A stretch of DNA of 64,000 bases from Linderina pennispora (Eukaryota; Kickxellomycota; Kickxellomycetes; Kickxellales; Kickxellaceae): positions 330,001 through 394,000 of the forward strand of contig NW_024468256.1 of the NCBI RefSeq assembly GCF_002104995.1, written 5' to 3'. Every line of letters begins with the position of its first letter. Position 1 is the stretch's first letter. A program made the position numbers and the translations under genes. Of this stretch, positions 9,538 to 18,585 are shown piece after piece. The notes under the pieces are model-generated. The model saw nothing but the letters and a program-made list of their open reading frames with translations. It was not told the DNA's origin and made no database searches.

Positions 9538-10902
9538 ATGAGCGGCTACAACAACCAGGGCTACGGCAACCAGGGCTACGGCTCCAACAACTCGGGCAAC
9601 CGCCAGAACTCGTACGATGACGAGGAGACCCAGGACCGCGGCCTCTTCAGCAGCTCCAAGAAGCAGCAGCAGCAGCAGCAGGGCTACGGCCAACAGCAGC
9701 AGCAGGGCTACGGCCAGCAGCAGGCGGGTCCCCAGCAGGGCTACGGCCGCCAGCAGCAGCACCAGGCTGGCCCCCAGGGCAACGCTCCGTCCAACTACGG
9801 CTCGTCTGCCGGCGGCCGTGCCAACATGCCCGGCAACGACTACTCGCAGGAGGAGGTCGACAAGGATGCCCGCAACACCAAGTACAAGGACTGGGCAGGC
9901 ACTGCCGGCAAGGTTGCGCTGGGTGCGCTGGCTGCAGGTGCCGCAGCCTACGGTGTCCACGAGTACAAGGAGCACCGCGATGAGAAGAAGGAGCGGGAGG
10001 AGGAGGAGCGCCGCAAGCAGAACCAGCAGTACCACAACGACGAGGGCAAGTGGAACAATGCTCCGGGTCAGGGCAACAGCCAGAACAACAACCAGAACAA
10101 CAACCAGGGTAACAACCAGGGCAACAACCAGGGCTACGGCCAGGACAACAACCAGGGTAACAACCAGGGCAACCAGGGCCAGCAGCAGCACCGCCCCTCG
10201 CCGCCTCCCCAGCAGGGCGGTTCCGGCTTCCGCCCGCCCGCCCCCCTCGGCCGCCCTCCCTACTCGTACGACCAGAACGACGTCCGCCACGCCGACCCGT
10301 CGCGCAACTCTGAGAACTCGCCCACGCCGCACGAGTACCCGCAGCTGCGCCAGAACTCCAGCGACACCACCATCAAGATTGGCACCGTCATTGCGCTCAA
10401 GCACAACATGACCGGCCGCTTCCTGCACACCGACCGCCAGCACAACACCCAGACCGGCTCGAGCCAGCAGCTTGTCTTCGGCTACCGCTGGAACCCCGAC
10501 CAGAACGATTGGTGGCAGGTGCTGCCCGCCAACCGCGACGTGCCCGTGCCTGGCCAGATTGTCTCGTACGGCACCCAGATCCGCCTGCGCCATATTGAGA
10601 CCGGCCACCACCTGCACTCCCACTACAACTACCACTGCTCCAAGTCGGGCCAGAACGAGGTCACCGCCTACGGCGACTCCAACCTGTCCGATGAGAACGA
10701 CCACTGGGTCATTGAGCGCTACGGCGACGGCGGCTACGGCCAGACCTGGAGCGCCGGCGACGTCGTTGTTCTGCGCCACTATGTCAGCGGCATGGCTCTG
10801 CACTCCCATGACCTGCTGTACTCTGAGGACGTCCAGTCTGTGACCTGCTTCGGCCCTGGCGGCGAGGAGAACGACAAGTGGCGTGTTCACCTGACTGCTT
10901 AA
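9538..10902 (+). CDS. Prion-like Q/N-rich protein with C-terminal MIR domains, paralogue 2 (454 aa)
   Basis: ATG 9538 (MSGYNNQGYGNQGYG) directly downstream of a strong TATA. Same layout as its neighbour with different low-complexity code: residues 1-95 GYGQQQQ-type, 121-141 the small-residue helix (GTAGKVALGALAAGAAAYG), a short charged segment (EHRDEKKEREEEERRKQ), ~175-225 NNQGNNQG repeats, a Pro-rich linker, then MIR motifs at ~266-454 ([67 protein letters not shown]). The MIR parts of the two genes are clearly homologous while the N-terminal repeats differ, so the folded half is conserved and only composition is kept in the disordered half. No signal peptide. Function unknown. Confidence 0.8.
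   Translation: MSGYNNQGYGNQGYGSNNSGNRQNSYDDEETQDRGLFSSSKKQQQQQQGYGQQQQQGYGQQQAGPQQGYGRQQQHQAGPQGNAPSNYGSSAGGRANMPGNDYSQEEVDKDARNTKYKDWAGTAGKVALGALAAGAAAYGVHEYKEHRDEKKEREEEERRKQNQQYHNDEGKWNNAPGQGNSQNNNQNNNQGNNQGNNQGYGQDNNQGNNQGNQGQQQHRPSPPPQQGGSGFRPPAPLGRPPYSYDQNDVRHADPSRNSENSPTPHEYPQLRQNSSDTTIKIGTVIALKHNMTGRFLHTDRQHNTQTGSSQQLVFGYRWNPDQNDWWQVLPANRDVPVPGQIVSYGTQIRLRHIETGHHLHSHYNYHCSKSGQNEVTAYGDSNLSDENDHWVIERYGDGGYGQTWSAGDVVVLRHYVSGMALHSHDLLYSEDVQSVTCFGPGGEENDKWRVHLTA
9661..10195 (+). repeat. CAG-rich and NNQG coding repeats
   Basis: CAG runs at 9661-9730 (poly-Gln with GYG interruptions) and AACAACCAGGG(T/C) units at ~10080-10180 (NNQG). Both are in frame. Confidence 0.75.
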
Positions 10903-11774
10903 TCATTTCTTTTTCTCCAACTGGCATCAAAGGCATCACTAAATTTTCAGACTCAGCAATCACCACCAACCCCTCCCCGATCACTGGAATGCAGCTGAAC
11001 GCCTTGGACCCGCACCAAAGGATACTGAACAATAAGCCTTGCGGCCTGCCGCTGCATTCTAGTCCAGGTGATTGGCGACATCAGGGCCGGCCCGCTTGCC
11101 ATCAGGCCGCAGGTTCACATGAAAACGGATGTGCGTGCCCTCATCTGCCGCTGACAAAAAGCCAAAAATAGACCGGGCAAGGTTTGTAATTTCTCTCTAA
11201 ACCGCTCGATGGCCCGCATCTCATGTGGGCCAGCACGCCTCCCCCAACCCCATTTGCACTGATTTCCTCATGCACGGTTAGAAAAGAATCGAGGGCGCTG
11301 GAGCTAGTGTAACATTTGTCTCTGTCCAGTGATTTCCTTGCGGCTTAATGCTTGCTGTAAGGAACAACCCGCCGCCTGGCGAACCCTCTTTGGGGGCCGG
11401 GGTGGATACGTAGGTGATCACTTGTTTTCGGTCGCTGATTTCCTGTGCTTTTTTTATGCCGCCTGTTGGGAGACAGACAAGAGCGAACGCGTAGAATTGG
11501 CAAGGCCACTGCATTCTGAGATGCGAGCTGGTTTCCTGGCCCTAGGGCAAATATAAAAGGAAAACTGTTCGCCAGCCCTCTTCAATATTTTTGTGTTCCC
11601 TTACCAACCCACTCCATCAACAAATAGTAACTCATCATCCACCTCATTAGGGCAGCGCACGCGGCGATCGAAGCACACACACGTTTCACACTGCATTCGC
11701 ATTTCAATCCATCCCTGTTGCACTTCTTCTTCTCCCCACCACTGCATCTAATTCCATCCTAATCATTTCTCCCC
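10903..11774. other. Intergenic, 0.87 kb, promoter of zinc-finger microgene 3
   Basis: The 3' flank of MIR gene 2, then the TATA at 11552 and a 215-nt CT- and CA-rich, ATG-free leader before the microgene. No other gene seen. Confidence 0.5.
11552..11559 (+). promoter_or_regulatory. TATA box of zinc-finger microgene 3
   Basis: TATAAAAG 223 nt before the ATG at 11775; the leader between contains no ATG. Confidence 0.65.
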
Positions 11775-11930
11775 ATGGCATACTACAAGACCTCCTCGAT
11801 CGGCCTCCCGACCTTCCGGTGCTTTGGTGTGCAGAGCGGATACCAGTGCACCGTGTGCGGCGCCTACTTCCCCTCTGCACATGCTGCCAGCGAACACGTC
11901 CGTGAGCTGCATTTCTTCCCCGAGCTCTGA
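11775..11930 (+). CDS. C2H2 zinc-finger microprotein 3 (51 aa)
   Basis: ATG 11775 is the first ATG after the TATA; TGA at 11928. N-terminus MAYYKTSSIGLPTFRCFGVQ, then the family finger: CTVC, 12 residues (GAYFPSAHAASE), H, VREL, H, FFPEL-stop. The N-terminal 20 residues share nothing obvious with the other members, while finger spacing and the tail are identical. The long ATG-free leader fits a real short mRNA. Function unknown; a regulatory microprotein is inferred. Confidence 0.78.
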   Translation: MAYYKTSSIGLPTFRCFGVQSGYQCTVCGAYFPSAHAASEHVRELHFFPEL

Positions 11931-14900
11931 AAAGCAATGCCGTTTTTCTCCTGTTATTTCACGCATTTTCGGCCACCCCATTTTTCATTATCGATTCGCG
12001 ATTGACGGGCTCTTCTCAAGCTCTTTTTACGACTCGGGTCGCCAGCAGACCCCGACATGCCTCTCGCCCACTTGCACCTTTTTTTTTTTAGTAAATATCC
12101 TTAGCATTATTCTTATCTTTATCGTCGACAATAGTACTGTTTCAAAAACACCACGCGTAGGACAGGCTGTTTCCATAGAACACCATGAAGGAGCCCGGTT
12201 ATTGAGCTCCGTGGGAGATCTGCATGTCTTGATAGAGAAATCAATGTGCATGATCCTCTGGACAGGCTGGTCGATCACAGGCACCAAAAGGAATCGCCTC
12301 AGGTATCCTGGCTATCAGTCTTTCTACGACTTGCACCCACGGCGGATTGTTAACCCCCCACGGGAGTGAATGGTATCGAGCTTTATGGAAAATAAGATGG
12401 GATCAAAAATGACCGAAGAGCAAGAAGGCTAGACCGGGCAGTCCTGGATATCAGGCTTATATGCGGCTGACTTGGCATGATGGCTATGCAGTGCGCAGCC
12501 CTTTCGAGGCCAACAGACCCTGATGGCTTGAAGAAATTACATGAGTATCCTCAAATTCATGCCATACGGGGTGTAGCTATGTACCAGAAGCTGCTGGAGG
12601 TCCTTTGACACTGCGCCACAAGCCCCAGGTAAAAGCAGCGAACGTATCCCAGCTGGTACCCTCGTCATGTCTAAGAGTAGACTGCATTTGGAACTGTTGC
12701 ATGGAGCATCTGGCCCAGGCATCCCAAATAGCTGTTGATCTGGTTGCCAGTAATTAGATCGAGATGTGACTTCTTGGGCTGGTGTCGAGGAGAATACTGG
12801 GACAAGCCGCTATGTTGACGCACATTTCTCACAACCCCACAGGATACCAGCATGAGAGTTCATAACACGGTGTGAGCGAGAGATATCAAACAGCCAGGAA
12901 CATACTGGCTTGGAGTATTACCCCCAGTATCTCGATGTGATCTCTGTGATGCTCGCTAGAGAACCCAATCTTTAGCCAGAAGGATTTTATTAGCTTTTGG
13001 TGGCCACTAGCAATAACATACTCTGCATGGTATTGGAAGTATATAGGGCCGCCATTTACCCAGGGCTTCCTCCGAACGACCATTTTTTTTTCTGCGAGCG
13101 TGCTTTTCTTGGCTCAATGATTTGGATCTATGTCCGGTTCATTATCGGAATACTGGCATACTCTTGAATCGGTTGGATACGAGTAAGCTCCAGCTTAAGG
13201 TTAGTTAGTACGAACCTAATTAGTCTTTTCTTGATCTGCTCAACAATAGCAATAGAGACCCTGCCAAAGTCCGAGTGGAGAGTGGCACGACTAAACAGAG
13301 AAGAGAGATCGGGGCTGAAAATATACTACGTCGTATATGAGTATCAGACGCCTGATGTGTATAAAAGCTAGTATCGCGAGAGAAGCTAAGGAGTCTCTTC
13401 GACGCCTTGGGTTGGTAGTTGCTTATATAGTAGGCTGGTAGGAGCCGTGCAAGCTGTATTTTGCGATAAGATATGTAGGTTCTTTGTTCCAGGGCCTCTG
13501 TGGCGGGGTTTCAAAGAAAGGAATTGCCAAACTACAGAGAACCCAAAAAGGGGAAGGGGAATAGAAACTACAAGCCCGCATGCTGCCCTTTTTTTTTTTT
13601 TTTTTTTGAAAATGTCGTTGTCGCGTTTAGATGTTGCGCAGCAATGAAACCAATGCAACGAGCTGAAATCTGTGTCTATTGGGTTAGCTGGGAAGCTACT
13701 CTCATTGTCGGCCAATGTGACGACTGGCATGGCATCGCCATGTTGGACATCATCAATTGCGCAACACTATTGCCATTAGCACATAGCATAAGATACATCC
13801 ACAGTCGAACCCGGAACATGGAGCGGATTCACTTTTGAGTCCACTGATGCTTCTCAACTGCTTTTTTCCAAAAGGTAGGCAAAACAGATACCCCTCTATT
13901 CACACATGCTAAAAATACCTTGGGTGGCTGGAGCAATTATTACCGTATGCATATTACAATGTCCCCATTCTGGTCAGACATTGTTGGAGGCAGAAAAGTG
14001 AGAATGACTTTGCTGACAATTGAACCAAAGTATCCAGCTGACAGCGGATTGCAACAAGCGTAAAATCCTTCTGCCACCGTGTAGAACGCTCGGACATCAA
14101 GGCATTGCCTAATACCACAAGATAAAGGCGTACATCAGATATTGGAATGCACATAGGCAGATAGTGTTTTATGGGGATTGCGCCGTACACCGAGTCGAGT
14201 CTTACAGCATGCTACGGCAGAAAGAGAAACGAACAATTGACAAGGCGGACATTCCACGCCTGTCATGTCATGCTCTTCAAGACCAAAAACAAGCTCTGCC
14301 CTTCTGCTCACAAGCAAGCTTATTTATTGTGTAATAGAACTGACAGCCTCCCTCATGCGCACACACCCTCATTTTTACAATTTGTGCAATAAGAGCTTGT
14401 TTTCTCCGAGTCTTGTCAAACAAGAGATCTGCAATTGCTGTATGTGCCGCTGTATTTTTAGGATGGCAAGTGCTGCGGCAGCCAGTAGAATGATGGGTGG
14501 GTGGGTGGGGGGACAGGGCTTCCCACATAGGCACGAGCAATCCAATTCCCCTCATGACATTGGGCCTGCCACTCTGCCCTAGAAATCGTTCTTGAAAAGC
14601 AAGAGGGTTTTTAGCTGGGGCTGTGACAGCCGTTGGCCTAAAATTAAATGCTGGCCCAGTACTACATAGGCAATGCCAGGTTCATTTTGGAGCCACACAC
14701 CACGGAAATCCATTATGGCTACCAGAGATTTTACGTGCACTCTGTGGATATGACAGATACAACAGGTGCTTAAGGAAATAAAGGCACCCGTGCGTAAAAG
14801 GCCGCACGCTTTGTCTAGCTGAGCATAATTGCTGCCACCCACCCCCACTGTCCTCATGATATCCAGGTGCATATCGTGGCCAGCTGAACAACACGCAGGC

Positions 14901-15218
14901 AATTGTGCGTGTTATTTTCGAGCGAGATGCCAGCCCTCATCAAGTTCCCCCAAAGCACATCCGACAGATAGTGGCTAGTCTGTCGACTACTCATTCGTTG
15001 GAAGGAGGAATGCGAAAAGATTTCCATGCAGACTTTGCTTGTTTTTTTGCATGGAAGTAGAGTCGCGCCAGGCGTGAAATAGATGATGCTTAGTAGCTGG
15101 CAGAGCGTTGACACTCTTTAAAACCCCCCGGGTGTGCAATCCCCGATGGCAGCAGCACTTTCACCCTAACCTCCTCAACCCACAAAATACGATTAGCTTT
15201 CGTTTAACACCCTCTAAC
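11931..15218. other. Gene-poor region, 3.3 kb
   Basis: No convincing gene. Visible items are a ~20-nt poly(T) tract at 13589-13608, a degenerate sequence at 13640-13760 related to one at 37.6 kb, a G-quadruplex motif at 14495-14512, and TATA-like elements near 13360 (plus) and 13425 (minus) without a convincing gene behind them. A minus-strand segment near 14960-15050 (VCMEIFSHSSFQRMSS) faintly recalls the zinc-finger microproteins but lacks the first Cys and an ATG. Confidence 0.45.
13640..13760 (+). repeat. Diverged dispersed repeat, copy A
   Basis: Similar to 37561-37710 at both DNA and translated level: here W-V-S-W-E-A-T-L-I-V-G-Q with HGIAMLDIINCATLL, there W-F-S-T-R-A-A-L-I-V-G-R with HGIIMVVITGCATLL. 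Both frames are otherwise broken, so this is probably debris of a once-coding repeated element. Copy A lies 30 nt from a poly(T) tract. Confidence 0.5.
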
Positions 15219-16940
15219 ATGTCTACCCACCCAGAAATGCCACCCGTCATGTCCTTGTATCATATAGTGAATAGCTGTGATACAGAGCTTGGAGCTATCC
15301 ACCCTTTGCACCCTGAAGAGGTGACCAGAGAGAAGCTGAAGGCTGCGTGCAGGAAAGCCCAGCACGAGATGTCGACTGTAGCTGACTACTTGCCGTTCGC
15401 CAAGTTCTACCAAAACTACCCCTTTTTACGCTCATATCTACCCGAGTTCATGAAGAAGGTCCCGCTCATACTGGAGTGCCAGGTCAAATGCTCATGCACC
15501 GTCAGAAGCTGCAAGAAGAGCCATCGGCGCATATGGAAGAGCAACATCGAAGAGCTGAAGGCGTGTGGCCTGCTATCCTCGGTGAGCGAACTTCGCGTAA
15601 TCCTGTATAACGACTCTCCAAAGGATCTCCATCTCGACGAGGCTATCCAGGAGCTTGGTATTCCCCGTGGCGCGATCGCCACCACAAAGCTTATCAAGTT
15701 CCTGGGACATGGTCTCTTTCTTGCAGGTGATGATCAGAGTCAAGAGGACGCAAAAAAGGAGGCGGCTCGTACTATCCAGATTATCCTCGGACACTGCCCC
15801 CATGTCGAGGAACTATGGTACGATACATATCGAGCCCGGGGCTCAAGCGGGGAGCTCCTTCGGGACCAGCCTGGTGTCGGAACAGAAATAATGACGACGC
15901 TTCGCAGTGTGCTCCACTCGCGCCTAACAATGATGCAGGTCGCGCGGCCGTTCGCAACCTATACTGCCCAGCCATTCTCGCCAAATCTCCGGTATCTCGT
16001 GCTAGACCTGAAGCTCGTCCCGGAGCTTGGGCACTTACCGCCTATCCCCACAGACAACATGAACCATCTTGAACTAACCACAATCTCGAGCAGCATCAAC
16101 TGGGACCTGTTCAAGACTAGGGCAGACGGAAGGGTGCATTTCCCAAACCTCAAGACGCTCGTGATGCGGTTTAAAGAGCCTGAGAAAGGTCTCATACAGT
16201 CCTCGCTTGACATGTCTAAAGTTGTGATACCAGCAACCGTTGGTGTCATTGTGTATGGGATAAACAACGGTAAACGTGCCGTCTGGGAATACTTCAAGAA
16301 AGGATGCCGCCAACTGACACTTTTTGAATGCCCATCAGCATTTAAAGATATTGATGTGTATAACCTCCAGTGCTCTGAACATTTCCAGCTTAGGCTAATC
16401 CCAGAGGAAGGCGATTCTAGTAAGCCTCTCCCATTTGCAGGGTTGAGGCATTTCTTTGGCCACAGAAACTATGTAATCCGCAAGATGGAAGTGATTGGCA
16501 TTGAGCTCATAGTACCGCCGACTGTAAATTTGCATATCGTGGAAGACCTTCATTTATCTCTAGGAATCGCAGACAGCAACACCATTCTCAATCTGGCACA
16601 CAGGCTGACGAGACTCAGGATTCTGCGCATCCGCTGCTTCTCCATGTACCGCAAAGATTTGAATAATCCTGGGCGCGGGGTTCACTTTGCCAACGAAGCC
16701 CACGAGCTGGATATCATTGCTGAATATGCAAGCGATATCCCAATGAAAGCCAGCAAGAATATGCACTGCTTGCACTTGTACTCACACATGGCGATTGACC
16801 CAAACAGGTTCATCGAACTAATGGCTCGGTTCCCGAACTTGGCCGAGATACAAGTTAATGGTGAGATAGTTGAGTATGTGAAGTGGGCTTTTCGTCCTCG
16901 TAATGTCATAACCAGCGCGATTGATCCAAGCACCGTGTAG
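15219..16940 (+). CDS. LRR/F-box-like protein of unknown function (573 aa)
   Basis: ATG 15219 (MSTHPEMPPVMSLYHIV) after a CT/CA-rich leader; the frame extends further up only with non-ATG codons. The middle and C-terminal parts have irregular leucine-rich repeats (LRYLVLDLKL, FPNLKTLVMRF, LTRLRILRIRC, FPNLAEIQVNG) that would fold as an LRR solenoid from about residue 270 on. A Cys/His-containing patch (CQVKCSCTVRSCKKSH) sits near residue 95-110. I do not see a clear F-box; the LRR style is that of the large F-box/LRR-like families of zoopagomycete fungi (knowledge, not a search). The role may be substrate recognition in ubiquitination, but this is an inference. Confidence 0.75.
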   Translation: MSTHPEMPPVMSLYHIVNSCDTELGAIHPLHPEEVTREKLKAACRKAQHEMSTVADYLPFAKFYQNYPFLRSYLPEFMKKVPLILECQVKCSCTVRSCKKSHRRIWKSNIEELKACGLLSSVSELRVILYNDSPKDLHLDEAIQELGIPRGAIATTKLIKFLGHGLFLAGDDQSQEDAKKEAARTIQIILGHCPHVEELWYDTYRARGSSGELLRDQPGVGTEIMTTLRSVLHSRLTMMQVARPFATYTAQPFSPNLRYLVLDLKLVPELGHLPPIPTDNMNHLELTTISSSINWDLFKTRADGRVHFPNLKTLVMRFKEPEKGLIQSSLDMSKVVIPATVGVIVYGINNGKRAVWEYFKKGCRQLTLFECPSAFKDIDVYNLQCSEHFQLRLIPEEGDSSKPLPFAGLRHFFGHRNYVIRKMEVIGIELIVPPTVNLHIVEDLHLSLGIADSNTILNLAHRLTRLRILRIRCFSMYRKDLNNPGRGVHFANEAHELDIIAEYASDIPMKASKNMHCLHLYSHMAIDPNRFIELMARFPNLAEIQVNGEIVEYVKWAFRPRNVITSAIDPSTV

Positions 16941-17324
16941 CTCAGCCTTTCTCTTTCGATTCACACTCTCACTATTTTATATTAGCACCTGCCTGTACAG
17001 ACAACACCTGCGAACAAGCAAATACAGAAGTGGCGCATTGGCTACAAGCAAGCATGCGGAGTGCTGCAAAGCGGCCTTTGCTATCAGGGTCGCTGTTATG
17101 TGACCGGTTATGCATGACATAATCAACCACACTTCCTGGATCACCAGCGTGCATCACATTGCCCACTGAATCTTGTACCATACCAGCAGCTCAGGGTTGA
17201 CTGAATATGGCTATATTGCGACACACCAACACACAGGAACAGCTCTCTAGAACAAAACTTGTCACACAGGTGGTGTCAAGTTTTGAATTGTCTAGTTTAC
17301 TGACACTCAAATAGCTGAGCACCT

Positions 17325-17333
17325 GTATATAAA
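17325..17333 (+). promoter_or_regulatory. TATA box before a possible decayed zinc-finger microgene
   Basis: TATATAAAA followed by GGAGC; an ATG lies 70 nt and another 115 nt downstream, the spacing of the zinc-finger microgenes. Confidence 0.45.
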
Positions 17334-17394
17334 AGGAGCTGCTGATCAGATCGGGGCAGCGGCTACTATAAGAGGAAAACAAACCTCAAAACTA

Positions 17395-17515
17395 ATGGTT
17401 AATCGGCCCGCACACAGACAGCGCTTATGAGTGTGATAGATGTATTACCAGCCCACAGGACGAGCCGCACAATCGAACATCGGGATTCAACAGTTGCAAA
17501 GTGAGGTATGTGCTA
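17395..17515 (+). pseudogene. Possible decayed zinc-finger microgene
   Basis: Behind the TATA at 17325 one frame reads YECDRC (a CxxC knuckle) and, after an indel, another reads RAAQSNIGIQQLQSEV. The latter lines up with the finger helix of the family (x-A-A-x-x-H-[VL]-x-x-x-H), with Asn and Gln at the His positions. The terminal FFP is not found. Weak evidence: promoter spacing and partial pattern only. Confidence 0.3.
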
Positions 17516-18585
17516 GTGAAGATAGACATTGCTTTCCCCTTGGCAGAGATAACAGCTGTCGATATAAACACTGGAAATATTCATTCACAGCTTCATATTT
17601 ATCGAGATTAGGATATTTCCTGTTAGTCAGGACCCGAGTGCATAGCGAAAATTCAATAGGGTGATGCATTGTGTTCGCAGCTTTCTCACCTTTTCTCCAT
17701 CTATTTCCCTCTTTTGTATTTTTATTCCTTAGTATGTAGATATTAGTGCTGATGCGTGTATATTGGGAATACAAATTATAATCAAAACATAAGAAAGGTT
17801 GCTGGCTTTCAACTTCTGCAGTTGTGTCTCCAGGCAAGCAAGTGGCGCAAGGGTCTGAAGCTCCGATGGATGGACGGCTTGGTCAGTCGTCACTGAGCAA
17901 CAGGTAATCCAATGCAAGCTAAGGTAAAACAAGAACAGATAGATGGCCTCTATGTTCATTCCCAAATCGTCGAACTTTGTTGTCCATTCAGCTGTAGTGT
18001 ACGGGCACGTGAGACTAGCCACGAGGGAACTAGCACACCCCCAGAACGCACAGATAAAAGGCCGTATGCGACGGGGATACAGATTGTTTCCACAGGTTTA
18101 TTCTTTTACTCAAAATACAAACACGTCACAAGTGACATAGAATCCCCATATCCAAGGCATGTGAGCATTTCGCTGACCACCGACGCCGAGTGAAGTCTTC
18201 CCTTATTTATATAGCGGGTGTCATATGTTACGCTTGGACCGTGCACGTAGTAGCATCACAGGTGCGCCCGTGTTCATGTGTTCTCTCGGACAAAGAGTAA
18301 AAGGGACGAGGGAGGAGCGTGACCAGCGGATGTCGGTAGGTTTATATGAGCCGCGTGACCTGGCAATACACAGCCCACCCCCCTTATCCTACGCCGAGAA
18401 TTACTGCTTTTTTACTCAAAGGTCTTACATCGTGTGAACTGGCGAGCATAAAGAGGGGCAGGGAGCACGGCCGAAACACGCCCGCTCTCTACTTCTCAGC
18501 CAGCAACTCCCTCACTTTAATATCAACGTTCCAAGTTTTATTTTTACCAGCAAGCTGTACTACCTCTATTTATTAATCCTAAACT

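Larger units (their letters stand above)
16941..18585. other. Intergenic, 1.6 kb
   Basis: Contains a possible decayed zinc-finger microgene at ~17395-17515 behind a good TATA (17325-17333), and the upstream region of the alpha-mannosidase gene. A second TATA-like motif (TTATTTATATAG, ~18205) has no gene close behind it. Nothing else recognised. Confidence 0.45.

Noticed and set aside
9520-10890. 456-codon antisense frame over MIR gene 2
   Set aside because: Val/Leu/Ala repeats that mirror the Q/N-rich repeats; no start context or family.
11824-12369. 181-codon frame over and after zinc-finger microgene 3
   Set aside because: Different phase from the finger, hydrophobic random-looking sequence; the finger frame is the supported one.
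14960-15050. Minus-strand SKVCMEIFSHSSFQ as another zinc-finger microgene
   Set aside because: The first Cys and both family His positions are missing and there is no ATG; resemblance too weak to call.
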